A stretch of 64,000 nt of DNA, taken from the NCBI RefSeq assembly GCF_013409745.1, contig NZ_JACCBH010000001.1, positions 1,364,001 to 1,428,000 of the forward strand. The letters are read 5' to 3'. A model generated the notes under the pieces. The model made no database searches. It had not been told where the DNA came from and saw nothing but the letters and a program-made list of their open reading frames with translations. A program made the position numbers and the translations under genes. The DNA is from Microbacterium pseudoresistens (GTDB lineage: Bacteria; Actinomycetota; Actinomycetes; Actinomycetales; Microbacteriaceae). Shown here one piece after another: positions 16,239 through 24,660 of the stretch; the first letter of the stretch is position 1, and every line of letters starts with the position of its first letter.

Positions 16239-16871
16239 TCAGGCGGTCAGCCAGATGACGTCGGCAGATCCCTCGGGCAGGGCGACGTCGGCGCCGCCGA
16301 ACCGGAGCCCGCCGGGGATCACGCTCGCCTCGATCCCGATCTCCAGGCCCAGCTCCTCCAGGGCGCGCAGCAGTTCCGGATCGCGGTCGTGCACCCGCAG
16401 CACGCGCCCGGTGTGCCCGGGGGCGGCATCGGCCAGCTGCACGAACGGCTCGCGGACGATGCGGCCCTCGGCATCCGGGATCGCATCGCCGTGCGGATCG
16501 ATGCGCGGCCGTCCCAGACGCGCATCGATGCCCTCGAGCAGCCGGTCGCTGATCGTGTGCTCGAGCACCTCCGCCTCGTCGTGCACCTCGTCCCACGCGT
16601 AGCCGAACTCGCGCACGAGCCACGTCTCGATGAGCCGGTGCCGGCGGATGGTCGCGAGCGCGCGCTGCTCGCCGGCTTCCGTGAGGCGCACGGCGCCGTA
16701 CGGCACGTGCGAGACGAGTCCCGCCGCGGCGAGCTTCTTGACCATCTCGGTCACCGATGACGGGGCGACACCGAGCTTGCTCGCCAGCACCGACGGCGTG
16801 ATCGGGGCCTCCTGCCATTCGGTGTGCGAGAACACCGTCTTCAGGTAGTCGTCGGCCGCGGGAGATGCCAC
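16239..16871 (-). CDS. mntR: DtxR/MntR-family metal-dependent repressor
   Basis: 210-residue regulator. The N-terminal winged helix has LASKLGVAPSSVTEMVKKLAAAGLV. The dimerisation domain has metal-ligand patterns RRHRLIETWL and EAEVLEHTISDRL, and a C-terminal FeoA/SH3-like domain follows, so the length is closer to DtxR/IdeR than to short MntR. The nearby Mn transporter mntH with a perfect-looking operator makes manganese the more likely signal; an iron role is not excluded. GTG start at 16871 with TAGGCT 6 nt upstream. Confidence 0.8.
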   Translation of the reverse strand: MASPAADDYLKTVFSHTEWQEAPITPSVLASKLGVAPSSVTEMVKKLAAAGLVSHVPYGAVRLTEAGEQRALATIRRHRLIETWLVREFGYAWDEVHDEAEVLEHTISDRLLEGIDARLGRPRIDPHGDAIPDAEGRIVREPFVQLADAAPGHTGRVLRVHDRDPELLRALEELGLEIGIEASVIPGGLRFGGADVALPEGSADVIWLTA

Positions 16872-16904
16872 ATCCTCAGCCTATCCGGGAGGTCGGGCTC
16901 ACGT

Positions 16905-17216
16905 TCACGAGCCCAGGGAGGCGAGCACGCCGAACGCCACCTGGCCGGCGAAGAAGACGATGACGAATCCGCCGATCGCCGCGAGCAGCGAGAGGCGTCC
17001 GTCGTAATCGGCGACCCCGCGCATCCCCACCGCGCGGGCGCGAAAGGCGAAGACGAGCGTCAGCGCACCGAGCGCCAGCTGCACCCATGGTCCGCCGACA
17101 GGCAGGATCGCGGGAACCGCGACGAGAAGCACGCCCAGCGCGGCGGTCGCGAGGGAGAGCCAGGTGAGGATGCGCACGGCGCGCCGCGCATCCGGGTCGT
17201 CGCGAGTCTCGGGCAC
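16905..17216 (-). CDS. Small membrane protein, three predicted helices
   Basis: 103-residue hydrophobic protein with transmembrane stretches at about residues 15-38, 43-62 and 74-98; polar charged N-terminus (PETRDDPDARR). No family was recognised. GTG start at 17216 with TAGGCT and 6 nt before it, suggesting its own leaderless promoter rather than read-through from 17259-17840. Confidence 0.65.
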   Translation of the reverse strand: MPETRDDPDARRAVRILTWLSLATAALGVLLVAVPAILPVGGPWVQLALGALTLVFAFRARAVGMRGVADYDGRLSLLAAIGGFVIVFFAGQVAFGVLASLGS

Positions 17217-17258
17217 CCGACGAGCCTAGCCGTGCCGCGGCGTGCACGAGCATAGTCC

Positions 17259-17840
17259 TCAGCGGATGCCGAGCTCGCGCGTCCAGGCGTACGGATCCGG
17301 TTCGGGCATCGGGTCGGGGTCGCGGCCGGAGCCGACGATCGCCGCGAGCACACCCACGACGAGCCCGGCGACGGCGCCGACGATCACCGCGACGAGCACG
17401 CCGCCGAGCAGCTGCCCGAGGTAGGTCCACACATCCGCGCGCAGGAGGAAGCTCAGCGCGATGCCGCGCACGAGACTTGCGCACACGAGCGCGCTGATCG
17501 TGACCCCGAACGCGCGCCAGAAGGTGTGCCAGCGGCCGGGATACGGATGCCGCCGCCAGGCCGCGCGCAGCGAGAGCGCCGCGGCGAGCAACATCACCGC
17601 GACGCCGACGAGATCGATGATCCAGACGGCCGTGGTGGTCTCTCCGAGAGGGGCGATGCGCAGGGCGGGGATGACGGTCGGCAGACCGATCGCCGGCGGC
17701 ACGAGCAGAGGCGCGAACCACGTCTCGGCGAGCCCGGCGACGGCCCGGAGACCGGCGACGACGGCGAGAGCGAGGAGGGCTGCGAGCACCGTCCAGCCGC
17801 TGCGTCCGAGACGCGCGGAGCCGTCGGACACGTCAGCCAT
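17259..17840 (-). CDS. Hypothetical membrane protein
   Basis: 193-residue protein with about four hydrophobic segments (near residues 14-40, 70-90, 105-130, 140-175) and a polar C-terminus rich in Asp and Pro (GSGRDPDPMPEPDPYAWTRE). Not recognised. TAACAT-6 nt-ATG at the start points to a leaderless transcript. It is divergent from the GH5 gene at 17916. Confidence 0.65.
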   Translation of the reverse strand: MADVSDGSARLGRSGWTVLAALLALAVVAGLRAVAGLAETWFAPLLVPPAIGLPTVIPALRIAPLGETTTAVWIIDLVGVAVMLLAAALSLRAAWRRHPYPGRWHTFWRAFGVTISALVCASLVRGIALSFLLRADVWTYLGQLLGGVLVAVIVGAVAGLVVGVLAAIVGSGRDPDPMPEPDPYAWTRELGIR

Positions 17841-17915
17841 GGCGCGATGTTAGCATCCGGGAAACCGGGTCCTGCGAGGGCCCGCGCACGTGTCTGAGAA
17901 CCCCGGGAGGTGGCG

Positions 17916-19328
17916 GTGGCGAACCCCGGAAGAGTGGTCTTCGGGCTCCTGCTCACGGCCGCCGTGATCGGCGGGGGCGTCGCCGCGGCGATGCGCGAGA
18001 CGCCGGAGGCGACCGAGGCGTTCCTCGCCGACGACGCGGGTCGCGCGATCGTCGCGCACGGCTTCTCGACGGCGGGCAGCGCCAAGAGCAGTCCCGACGG
18101 GCTGCCGGTGTTCACCGAGGACGACCTGCAGCGGGAGTACTCCGACATGGGCACGAATTTCGTGCGCTTCCTCATCTCCTGGCGAGCGGTGGAACCCGAG
18201 GAGGGCGTGATCGACCAGTCCTACCTCGACGCGGTGGCCGAGCGTGTGGCCTGGTACTCCGCCCGCGGGTACCACGTCATGCTCGACATGCACCAGGACC
18301 TGTGGGGTCAGGCGATCACCCCGTCCGGCGAGAACGGCAACGGGGCGCCGGCCTGGGCCACGCACCTCGACGGCCTGCCCGTGACCCCGCAGGATCAGTG
18401 GGAGCTCATCTACCTCGAGCCCGGCGTCATCCGCGCCTTCGATCACTTCTGGAACACGACCGGCGAGCATCCCGAGCTCAGGGAGCACTACGCGCAGGCG
18501 TGGCGCGCCGTGGCCGAGCGCTTCGCCGACGACCCTGCGGTCGTCGCGTACGACCTCATGAACGAGCCGTACGGGGGCACGCTGCAGGGCGTCGCCTTCG
18601 AGTCCGGCCCGCTCACCGACCTCTATCAGCGCACGGCGGATGCGATCCGCGAGGTCGACGACGACACCTGGCTGTGCCTGGAGCCGCAGGCGTTCGGATT
18701 CAACTGGGGCCTGCCCAGTGCGCTCGGCGCCGTCGACGACGCGCGCGACGGCGACGCCCGGGTCGCGTTCTGCCCTCACCTGTATCCGCTGTCGATGGAC
18801 CTCGGCGACGGCTACGACGGATCGTCGCGCATGCTCGTCGACGGCACGGTCGCCGCGTGGACCCGCAACGTGCTGAACACCGCCGACATGCTCGGCAAGG
18901 GCGAGGGCCCGGTACCGGTGATCCTCGGCGAGTTCGGTCTCGACACCACTGCGCCCGGCGCGCAGGAGTACGTCGAGCTCGTGTACCGCACGGCCGACGA
19001 GCACGGTTTCGGCGTGGCTTACTGGTCGCGCGACGACGGAGACTGGGGCCCGTACGACGGCGCCGGCGGGGCGCGCAACCTCGTCTCGTGGCTCGACCGG
19101 CCCTACCCCCGCGCGGTCGACGGGCTCGTCTCGTGGCGCTCCGGTGCCGACGAGCTGCAGGTGACCGTGCGCGGCGCGGAGGGCGCGGCCGAGCTCTACC
19201 TGCCCCCCGACCGCTTCGCCGATCCGGTCGTCACCGGGGGAACGGTCCAGTCGTGGGATGCGGCCACCGGCATCCTCGTCGTGCGCCCCGTCACGGCGGA
19301 TGCGACGCTGCGGATCACGAGCGGCTGA
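17916..19328 (+). CDS. Glycoside hydrolase family 5 protein (endoglycoceramidase-like)
   Basis: 470-residue exported or membrane-anchored glycosidase. A hydrophobic segment at residues 7-26 is an uncleaved anchor or signal. The (beta/alpha)8 domain shows YHVMLDMHQDLWG, the acid/base in AYDLMNEPYGG (Glu217) and the nucleophile in VILGEFGLD (Glu339). The pattern and C-terminal beta domain recall EGCase/EGALC enzymes that cleave glycolipids, but the substrate is inferred. Start: GGGAGG lies 5 nt before the GTG at 17916; the GTG at 17910 overlaps it. Confidence 0.85.
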   Translation: MANPGRVVFGLLLTAAVIGGGVAAAMRETPEATEAFLADDAGRAIVAHGFSTAGSAKSSPDGLPVFTEDDLQREYSDMGTNFVRFLISWRAVEPEEGVIDQSYLDAVAERVAWYSARGYHVMLDMHQDLWGQAITPSGENGNGAPAWATHLDGLPVTPQDQWELIYLEPGVIRAFDHFWNTTGEHPELREHYAQAWRAVAERFADDPAVVAYDLMNEPYGGTLQGVAFESGPLTDLYQRTADAIREVDDDTWLCLEPQAFGFNWGLPSALGAVDDARDGDARVAFCPHLYPLSMDLGDGYDGSSRMLVDGTVAAWTRNVLNTADMLGKGEGPVPVILGEFGLDTTAPGAQEYVELVYRTADEHGFGVAYWSRDDGDWGPYDGAGGARNLVSWLDRPYPRAVDGLVSWRSGADELQVTVRGAEGAAELYLPPDRFADPVVTGGTVQSWDAATGILVVRPVTADATLRITSG

Positions 19329-19376
19329 TCCTCTTGTCCGGCGGCGGGGTGAGGCTGCCCGGCGGCGGGGCGAAGG

Positions 19377-20642
19377 TCACGTGCCGGTGAGCACGAGCCA
19401 CAGCAGCACGCCGTTCAGCGCGATCAGCAGCACCGACGCGAGGATGCCGACGACCGTCGTCAGCGCACGGTTGGCGAAGGCGCCGAGCGTGCGGCGCTGC
19501 GCCGTGAGGGCGACGAGCGGCACGAGCGCGAAGGGGATGCCGAACGAGAGCACCACCTGGCTCAGGATCAGGGCGAGCGTGGGATCGAACCCGACGGCCA
19601 GGACGACGAGCGCGGGGATGAGTGTGACCAGGCGCCGGGCGAGCATCGGAACGCGCACGTGCAGCAGCCCGTGCATGATCTCGGCCCCCGCGTAGGCGCC
19701 GACAGAGGTGGATGCCAGGCCGGAGGCGAGCAGTGCCACGGCGAACAGCGTGGCGATGACGGGGCCCAGCCCCGCCTCGAGGGCCGTGTGCGCGCCCTCC
19801 AGCGAGTCGGTGCCCTCGACGCCGGCGAGGTTGGCGGCGGCGACGAGCAGGATCGCGAGGTTGACCGAGCCGGCGATGACCATGGCGATCGTCACATCCC
19901 ACCGCGTCGCCCGCAGCAGTGTGCGCACCGCGGGGCGAGCGGCGTCGCCGGCCTGTGCGGGGATCGCGAAGCGGTCGCGGCTGAGTGCGGAGTGCGCGTA
20001 GATCGCGTGCGGCATGATCGTCGCGCCCAGGATCGAGGCCGCCAGCAGCACCGATCCGCTGTCGGTGAACCGCGGCAGCACGCCCGCCGCGATCCCCGCC
20101 GGGTCGGGCGGGGCGATGACGGCGCCGGCGACGAAGCCGATCGTGATGATCGCCATGAGTCCGATCACGATGAACTCGAACGGCCGGGGTCCGCGCCGCG
20201 AGTGCACCGCGAGCAGCGCCATCGAGACGGCGCCGGTGATCACGCCGCCCAGCAGCAGCGGGATGCCGAAGAGAAGGTTGAGGGCCACGGCGCCGCCGAT
20301 GACCTCGGCGAGATCCGTGGCCATGGCCACGAGCTCGGCCTGCGCCCAGTACGCGCGCCGCGCCCACGGGCGGCGGATGCGGCTGCCGAGCAGCTCGGGA
20401 AGGGAGCGTCCGGTGACCACGCCGAGCTTGGCCGAGAGGTACTGGATGAGCCAGGCCATCACGTTGCCCGCCAGCACGACCCACACGAGCAGATAGCCGT
20501 AGGCGGCGCCCGCGGTCATGTTGCTGGCGACGTTGCCGGGATCGAGATACGCGACTCCGGCCACCAGCGCCGGACCGAGCAGCGCGAGTCCCCGCAGTGG
20601 CGGTGTCCGCCGCGGAGGAGTGGCGACCAGATTTTTAGGCAT
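19377..20642 (-). CDS. mntH: Nramp-family Mn2+/divalent metal transporter
   Basis: 421-residue proton-coupled metal importer with 11 hydrophobic segments. The metal-site motifs are intact: DPGN at residues 34-37 in helix 1 and MPH (GATIMPHAIYAHSAL) in helix 6. The ATG at 20642 has no Shine-Dalgarno sequence; TATATT ends 7 nt before it, so translation is probably leaderless. A 22-bp dyad covers both the -10 and the start codon and probably binds the DtxR/MntR-type regulator encoded at 16239-16871. Confidence 0.92.
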   Translation of the reverse strand: MPKNLVATPPRRTPPLRGLALLGPALVAGVAYLDPGNVASNMTAGAAYGYLLVWVVLAGNVMAWLIQYLSAKLGVVTGRSLPELLGSRIRRPWARRAYWAQAELVAMATDLAEVIGGAVALNLLFGIPLLLGGVITGAVSMALLAVHSRRGPRPFEFIVIGLMAIITIGFVAGAVIAPPDPAGIAAGVLPRFTDSGSVLLAASILGATIMPHAIYAHSALSRDRFAIPAQAGDAARPAVRTLLRATRWDVTIAMVIAGSVNLAILLVAAANLAGVEGTDSLEGAHTALEAGLGPVIATLFAVALLASGLASTSVGAYAGAEIMHGLLHVRVPMLARRLVTLIPALVVLAVGFDPTLALILSQVVLSFGIPFALVPLVALTAQRRTLGAFANRALTTVVGILASVLLIALNGVLLWLVLTGT

Positions 20643-20655
20643 ACCGAAAAATATA
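20631..20655 (-). promoter_or_regulatory. mntH promoter with putative MntR operator over the start codon
   Basis: The dyad at 20631-20652 has arms ATTTTTAGGCA and TACCGAAAAAT, which match at 9 of 11 positions and centre on the mntH start codon. On the minus strand the -10 TATATT (20655-20650) overlaps the outer end of the dyad. A repressor bound here would block both polymerase and initiation. Confidence 0.7.
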
Positions 20656-20682
20656 CCGGATCGGCGATCGGCGACCGACGGA

Positions 20683-20688
20683 TACAGT
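20683..20688 (+). promoter_or_regulatory. -10 element of leaderless methyltransferase gene
   Basis: TACAGT, six bases, then the GTG at 20695. No ribosome site lies in between, which supports this GTG as start and a leaderless transcript divergent from mntH. Confidence 0.55.
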
Positions 20689-20694
20689 GGCGGG

Positions 20695-21330
20695 GTGCAC
20701 CGCGAGAACCCCGCTGACGACGCCGCACCCGCGCACGGCGTCGGCCCGTGGCCCGGGGGCGAGGCGAGCTGGCCCGGCGACGAGCACTACGATCCGGAGT
20801 TGCTCGCGCACGGCGACGCCCGCAACGTCGTCGACCGCTACCGGTACTGGCGGATGGAGGCGATCGTCGCCGACCTCGACACCAGGCGGCACCCGTTCCA
20901 TGTCGCGATCGAGAACTGGCAGCACGACATGAACATCGGCTCGATCGTGCGCAGCGCCAACGCATTCCTCGCCGACACCGTGCACATCGTCGGCAAGCGA
21001 CGCTGGAACCGCCGCGGTGCGATGGTCACCGACCGGTACCAGCACGTCGTGCACCACCCCGATATCGAATCGTTCGCGGCATGGGCGCAGGACGAGGGCA
21101 TCCCGATCCTCGCCGTCGACAACACCGTCGGCGCGCTGCCCGTGCAGGAGGCGGACCTTCCCGCACGGTGCGTGCTGCTGTTCGGTCAGGAAGGCCCGGG
21201 GCTCAGCCCCGAGGCGCTGGATGCGGCATCCGCGCACATCGAGATCACGCAGTACGGCTCGACCCGGTCGATCAACGCCGGCGCGGCCGCGGCCGTGATC
21301 ATGTACGAATGGTGCCGCAGGCACGCGTGA
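20695..21330 (+). CDS. SpoU/TrmH-family RNA 2'-O-methyltransferase
   Basis: 211-residue SPOUT methyltransferase. Motif 1 is MNIGSIVRSANAF; motif 2 VLLFGQEGPGLSPEA and motif 3 ITQYGSTRSINAGAAAAVIMYEW form the knotted SAM site. About 60 N-terminal residues (GGEASWPGDEHYDPELLAHG) are specific to the actinobacterial branch. The target is tRNA or rRNA; which nucleotide cannot be told from sequence. Ends 10 nt from the convergent M15 gene. Confidence 0.88.
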   Translation: MHRENPADDAAPAHGVGPWPGGEASWPGDEHYDPELLAHGDARNVVDRYRYWRMEAIVADLDTRRHPFHVAIENWQHDMNIGSIVRSANAFLADTVHIVGKRRWNRRGAMVTDRYQHVVHHPDIESFAAWAQDEGIPILAVDNTVGALPVQEADLPARCVLLFGQEGPGLSPEALDAASAHIEITQYGSTRSINAGAAAAVIMYEWCRRHA

Positions 21331-21339
21331 TCCGAACGC

Positions 21340-22125
21340 TCAGCGCCGCCGATGGTAGTTCGGGCTGCGCGCGACACCGAGGAGCCATCCGAACCGCGGG
21401 GCGACCTTGGTCTCCAAGAAGCGCACGACAGCGTAGTAGATCATCGAGATCACCAACGCGGTGGCGACCGTGATGAGGGTGCGCCAGGTGTCGTCGATCT
21501 CCCAGCCGAGGGAGATCAGCCAGCCGATCAGCGCGCCGACGAGCCACGGGGTGAACGTGCGGACGACGGAGTCTCGCATCGCGCGCTCGCGAGGCTGCTC
21601 CGACGTCGTGGTCTGGGCGCCGGACTGCGCCGCGCCCTCCGTCGTCGCCGGGCCCTTCGTCGTCGCCGGGCCGTCCTGCGGGCCGTCGTAGTCGTAGTGC
21701 CATGCCTCGCCGAAACCGAATCCGGTCGGCTGGAATCCGAACGAGGGCCCGTTCGCGCGCAGCCAGTCCGATCGGACGGTGCCCTCCGTGGTCACCCCGG
21801 GGTCGCTTCCGGTGTCGCGCAGGTCGACGGCGCCGGAGCGCTCGTGCCGGCTCGTGCCCGGAGCGGCGACGGTTCCCTCGGAACTGTGCCGCACCCAGCG
21901 CTGGTCGTTCCAATACCGCACGTCGCCGAACGGGCCGTCGCCCTCGTCCTGCACGTGGAAGCGCTCCAGGAAGATGGCCGTCTGCTCCTCGGTGCTCCGA
22001 TACCCCGACGAGACGCGCAGCTCCAGGCCGAACTGTGCCCGGAAGGCCTCGTTCAGCCGCACGAGCGCGGCGGCACATCCTGCGGAGACGCGCTCGCCGT
22101 CGACAGTCACCAGCGTGAGCCCCAT
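21340..22125 (-). CDS. M15-family peptidase fused to a holin-like membrane tail
   Basis: 261 residues. Residues about 1-140 are a D-Ala-D-Ala carboxypeptidase/endolysin of the M15 family: LRVSSGYRSTEEQ, SRHERSGAVDLRD (zinc His/Asp) and EAWHYDYD (zinc His). Then a Pro/Thr/Gln linker with a tandem GPATTKGPATTEG repeat (about 154-180), and two transmembrane helices ending LETKVAPRFGWLLGV, a pattern I associate with phage-encoded small membrane proteins. ATG at 22125 after AGGAGG. It may be a relic or domesticated phage lysin; no other phage genes lie nearby. Confidence 0.75.
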   Translation of the reverse strand: MGLTLVTVDGERVSAGCAAALVRLNEAFRAQFGLELRVSSGYRSTEEQTAIFLERFHVQDEGDGPFGDVRYWNDQRWVRHSSEGTVAAPGTSRHERSGAVDLRDTGSDPGVTTEGTVRSDWLRANGPSFGFQPTGFGFGEAWHYDYDGPQDGPATTKGPATTEGAAQSGAQTTTSEQPRERAMRDSVVRTFTPWLVGALIGWLISLGWEIDDTWRTLITVATALVISMIYYAVVRFLETKVAPRFGWLLGVARSPNYHRRR

Positions 22126-22164
22126 GCGCACCTCCTGGGCACCACCCTGGCACAGCCCGGCCGC

Positions 22165-23490
22165 TCAGACAGCGGGTGCGCCGGCGCGCATCCAGGCGTC
22201 CGTGCGGATGCGCCAGCCGAGGGTCGCGAGCCGCGCGAGCATGAACACGCCGAAGAACGCCATGGCCAGCCACAGCAGCCCGACGGATCCGCCGCCGCCG
22301 ATGAGTGAGACGGCCAGCAGGGCGGGCAGGAACGGGATGAGGGTGAGGGCACCGGCGACCGCGAGATAGCGCGCATCCCCCGCGCCCATGAGCACGCCGT
22401 CGAGCACGAAGACCACGCCCGCCACCGGCTGGGCCACGGCGAGCACGATGAGCGCGGGCTGGATGAGCCGGGCGAGCTCGGCATCCCCCGTGAAGGCGAT
22501 CCCGATCACGCCGGACAGCCCGCCGATCACCGCGCCCACGGCGACGCCGAACCATCCGCCCCACGCCATGGTGCGCGCCAGCACGTGCTTCACGGCGGGG
22601 ATGTCGCCGGCGCCCAGGCCTTTGCCGATCAGCGCCTGCGCGGCGATGGCCAGGGCGTCGAGGGCGAAGGCGGCGGTGGAGAAGATGGTGAAGACGACCT
22701 GCCACCCGGCCAGCTCGGTCGTGCCGATGCCCGTCGCCACGCCCACCGTGGCCAGCAGCGCGACGCGCAGCGAGACGGTGCGCAGGAACAGCCACCCGCC
22801 CGACCGTGCCGACCCGCGCACGCCGTCGCGCTGCGGGCGCACGGATGCTTCGTGCCGCCGCGCGAGCCGGCCCACGACCACGACGTACGCGGCGACCATG
22901 CCCCACTGCGCGACGACGGTGCCGGCCGCGGATCCCGCTATCCCCCATCCGAGTCCGTAGATGAACAGGGCGTTCAGCGCCGCGTTCGCGGCGAAACCGC
23001 ATCCGGCGATCCACAGCGGGGTCACGGTGTCCTGCATGCCGCGCAGCAGTCCCGTCGCGGCGAACACGATGAGCATGGCGGGAAGACCCCACATCGAGAT
23101 GGTGAGGTAGGTGTCGGCCTGCTCGGCCACCGCGGCAGGGGCGCCGAACAGGCTCACGATCCATGGGCTCGCCAGGGCGCCGGCCGCGGCGAGCACGGCG
23201 CCGAGTCCGAGCGCCAGCCACATCCCGTCGATGCCCACGGATACCGCGCCGCCGTGCTCGCCGGCGCCGAAGCGGCGGGCGACGGCGGGGGTGGTCGAGT
23301 AGGCGAGGAAGACCATGAGCCCCACGATCGTCTGCAGCACGGCGGAGGCGATGCCGAGCCCGGCCAGGGGCACGGTGCCGAGGTGGCCGACGAGAGCGGC
23401 GTCGACGATGAGGAACGCCGGCTCGGCGACGAGGGCGCCCAGGGCGGGCACGGCAAGGCGCAGGATCTCGCGGTTCAGGGATCGGGGCAC
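22165..23490 (-). CDS. MATE-family efflux transporter (DinF-like)
   Basis: 441-residue multidrug/cation antiporter with 12 hydrophobic segments in two homologous halves. LRLAVPALGALVAEPAFLIV, DAALVGHLGT and a second-half LVIGKGLGAGD-like segment (ALIGKGLGAGDIPA) are typical of DinF proteins. The GTG at 23490 has TAGGCT 6 nt upstream (leaderless). Monocistronic; divergent from the DUF1992 gene. Confidence 0.88.
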   Translation of the reverse strand: MPRSLNREILRLAVPALGALVAEPAFLIVDAALVGHLGTVPLAGLGIASAVLQTIVGLMVFLAYSTTPAVARRFGAGEHGGAVSVGIDGMWLALGLGAVLAAAGALASPWIVSLFGAPAAVAEQADTYLTISMWGLPAMLIVFAATGLLRGMQDTVTPLWIAGCGFAANAALNALFIYGLGWGIAGSAAGTVVAQWGMVAAYVVVVGRLARRHEASVRPQRDGVRGSARSGGWLFLRTVSLRVALLATVGVATGIGTTELAGWQVVFTIFSTAAFALDALAIAAQALIGKGLGAGDIPAVKHVLARTMAWGGWFGVAVGAVIGGLSGVIGIAFTGDAELARLIQPALIVLAVAQPVAGVVFVLDGVLMGAGDARYLAVAGALTLIPFLPALLAVSLIGGGGSVGLLWLAMAFFGVFMLARLATLGWRIRTDAWMRAGAPAV

Positions 23491-23538
23491 CCGTCGAGCC
23501 TACGGCGCGGACATCACCCGTCCTCCCGAGAACGACGC

Positions 23539-23575
23539 CATCTCCCGGCGGATGCGCTGCTCGCGTCGGGAGATG
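23539..23575. repeat. Inverted repeat between MATE and DUF1992 genes
   Basis: CATCTCCCG (23539-23547) and CGGGAGATG (23567-23575), 9-bp perfect arms with a 19-nt loop, in the divergent promoter region. Related GGGAGGAG/CTCCTCCC words occur at 27209-27264. Confidence 0.45.
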
Positions 23576-23643
23576 CTGCCGTTTCCGGCGCGGCACGCCG
23601 AGGCCCGCATAGGCTGAGAGCACCGACACCCGGGAGGTGCGCG

Positions 23644-24159
23644 ATGAACGCACGCGATGAGCACGAGCCCGACGCGGATGCGCGGCCGCAGCCGGTGCTG
23701 AACGCCGAGAACATGCCCGCGATCGTCGAGACGGCGATCCAGGTCGCGATCCGCCGCGGCGAGTTCGACGACCTGCCCGGCGCGGGCAAACCGATCGAGG
23801 GCCTCGGGGCGCAGCACGACCCGGACTGGTGGATCCGCCGCAAGATCGAGCGCGAGAACCTGACCGGTCTCGGCCCGCCCGCGCTCATGCTGCGCGTCGA
23901 GGACCGAGGCATGCAGGAGCAGCTCGACTCGCTCACCCGCGAGGAGGATGTGCGCGCCGTGCTCGACGACTTCAACCGTCGCGTCGTCGAGGCCAGGCGC
24001 CAGCTGATGGGCGGGCCGCCCGTGGTCACCGCCCCGCGCGATGTCGATGCCGAGGTCGCGGCCTGGCGCGAGCGGCGCGAGGCCGCACGTCCGCACAACG
24101 CCGCTGCTCCGGAGCGCGCGCGGTGCATCCCGTCATTCCTGCGTCGACGAACCCGCTGA
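23644..24159 (+). CDS. DUF1992 (DnaJ-homologue subfamily C28-like) protein
   Basis: 171-residue protein with the DUF1992 core ENMPAIVETAIQVAIRRGEFDDLPGAGKPIEGL, a WIRRKIERENL segment and a predicted helical, charged C-terminus. The function of the family in bacteria is not established. GGGAGGT precedes the ATG at 23644, and a TAGGCT box about 30 nt upstream would give a short leader. The last 27 nt overlap the convergent DoxX-like gene. Confidence 0.82.
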   Translation: MNARDEHEPDADARPQPVLNAENMPAIVETAIQVAIRRGEFDDLPGAGKPIEGLGAQHDPDWWIRRKIERENLTGLGPPALMLRVEDRGMQEQLDSLTREEDVRAVLDDFNRRVVEARRQLMGGPPVVTAPRDVDAEVAAWRERREAARPHNAAAPERARCIPSFLRRRTR

Positions 24160-24660
24160 GCGTCCGCTCTGTTGCCGGGCGAGGATCCGGCGCCGCTGCC
24201 AGAGCAGCGGTACGCCGAGGAGCCCTGCGTGCGGCACCGCGAGCACGATCGCGGACAGCATGACGAGCGCGGGGTACTGCCAGATCAGCTGATCCGACGA
24301 CCAGTACAGCATCAGCGTCGCGATCGACCCGAGCGCGATGACCGTCGTGAACGCGCGCGCCCGGCGGCCGAGCCCGGTTCCGACGACCAGCAGGACGCCG
24401 AGCATGATCTCCAGCGCCGGGATGACGATGCCGAACAGCTCCGGCGCTGCGCGCATCGCCGCTCCGAGCGGGGCGAAGAAGAACGGTACGCGCGCGTTGT
24501 CCGACGTGCTCCCCGCGACGAGAAGGATGTCGGCGCCGCCGAACCCTGCCCGGTGCTTCAGGGCGCCCTCGGCGATCCATAGCGCGCCGGCGGCGACCCT
24601 CGCCGCGCCGCCGATGAGCGACGAGACGAGAGCTGCGCGCGAGGCGATCCCAGGGATCAC
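24133..24660 (-). CDS. DoxX-like membrane protein
   Basis: 175-residue protein with four to five hydrophobic segments: RVAAGALWIAEGALKHRAGF near residue 20 is the DoxX-type opening helix with its EG motif, followed by a PALEIMLGVLLVVG helix. DoxX-like proteins are associated with redox or respiratory functions. GTG at 24660 overlaps the lipoprotein stop (GTGA), so it is co-translated with the DM13 lipoprotein. Its 3' end overlaps the convergent gene at 23644-24159 by 27 nt. Confidence 0.72.
   Translation of the reverse strand: MIPGIASRAALVSSLIGGAARVAAGALWIAEGALKHRAGFGGADILLVAGSTSDNARVPFFFAPLGAAMRAAPELFGIVIPALEIMLGVLLVVGTGLGRRARAFTTVIALGSIATLMLYWSSDQLIWQYPALVMLSAIVLAVPHAGLLGVPLLWQRRRILARQQSGRSAGSSTQE

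Noticed and set aside
22585..23643. N-terminal extension of the DUF1992 protein
   Set aside because: The upstream 353 codons read antisense to the MATE gene and carry no motif; the ATG at 23644 has a ribosome site and starts the family.
21299..23653. 784-codon open frame on the minus strand across the M15 and MATE genes
   Set aside because: A shadow frame rich in Arg, Gly and Ala that covers two genes with clear families in another frame; typical of GC-rich DNA.
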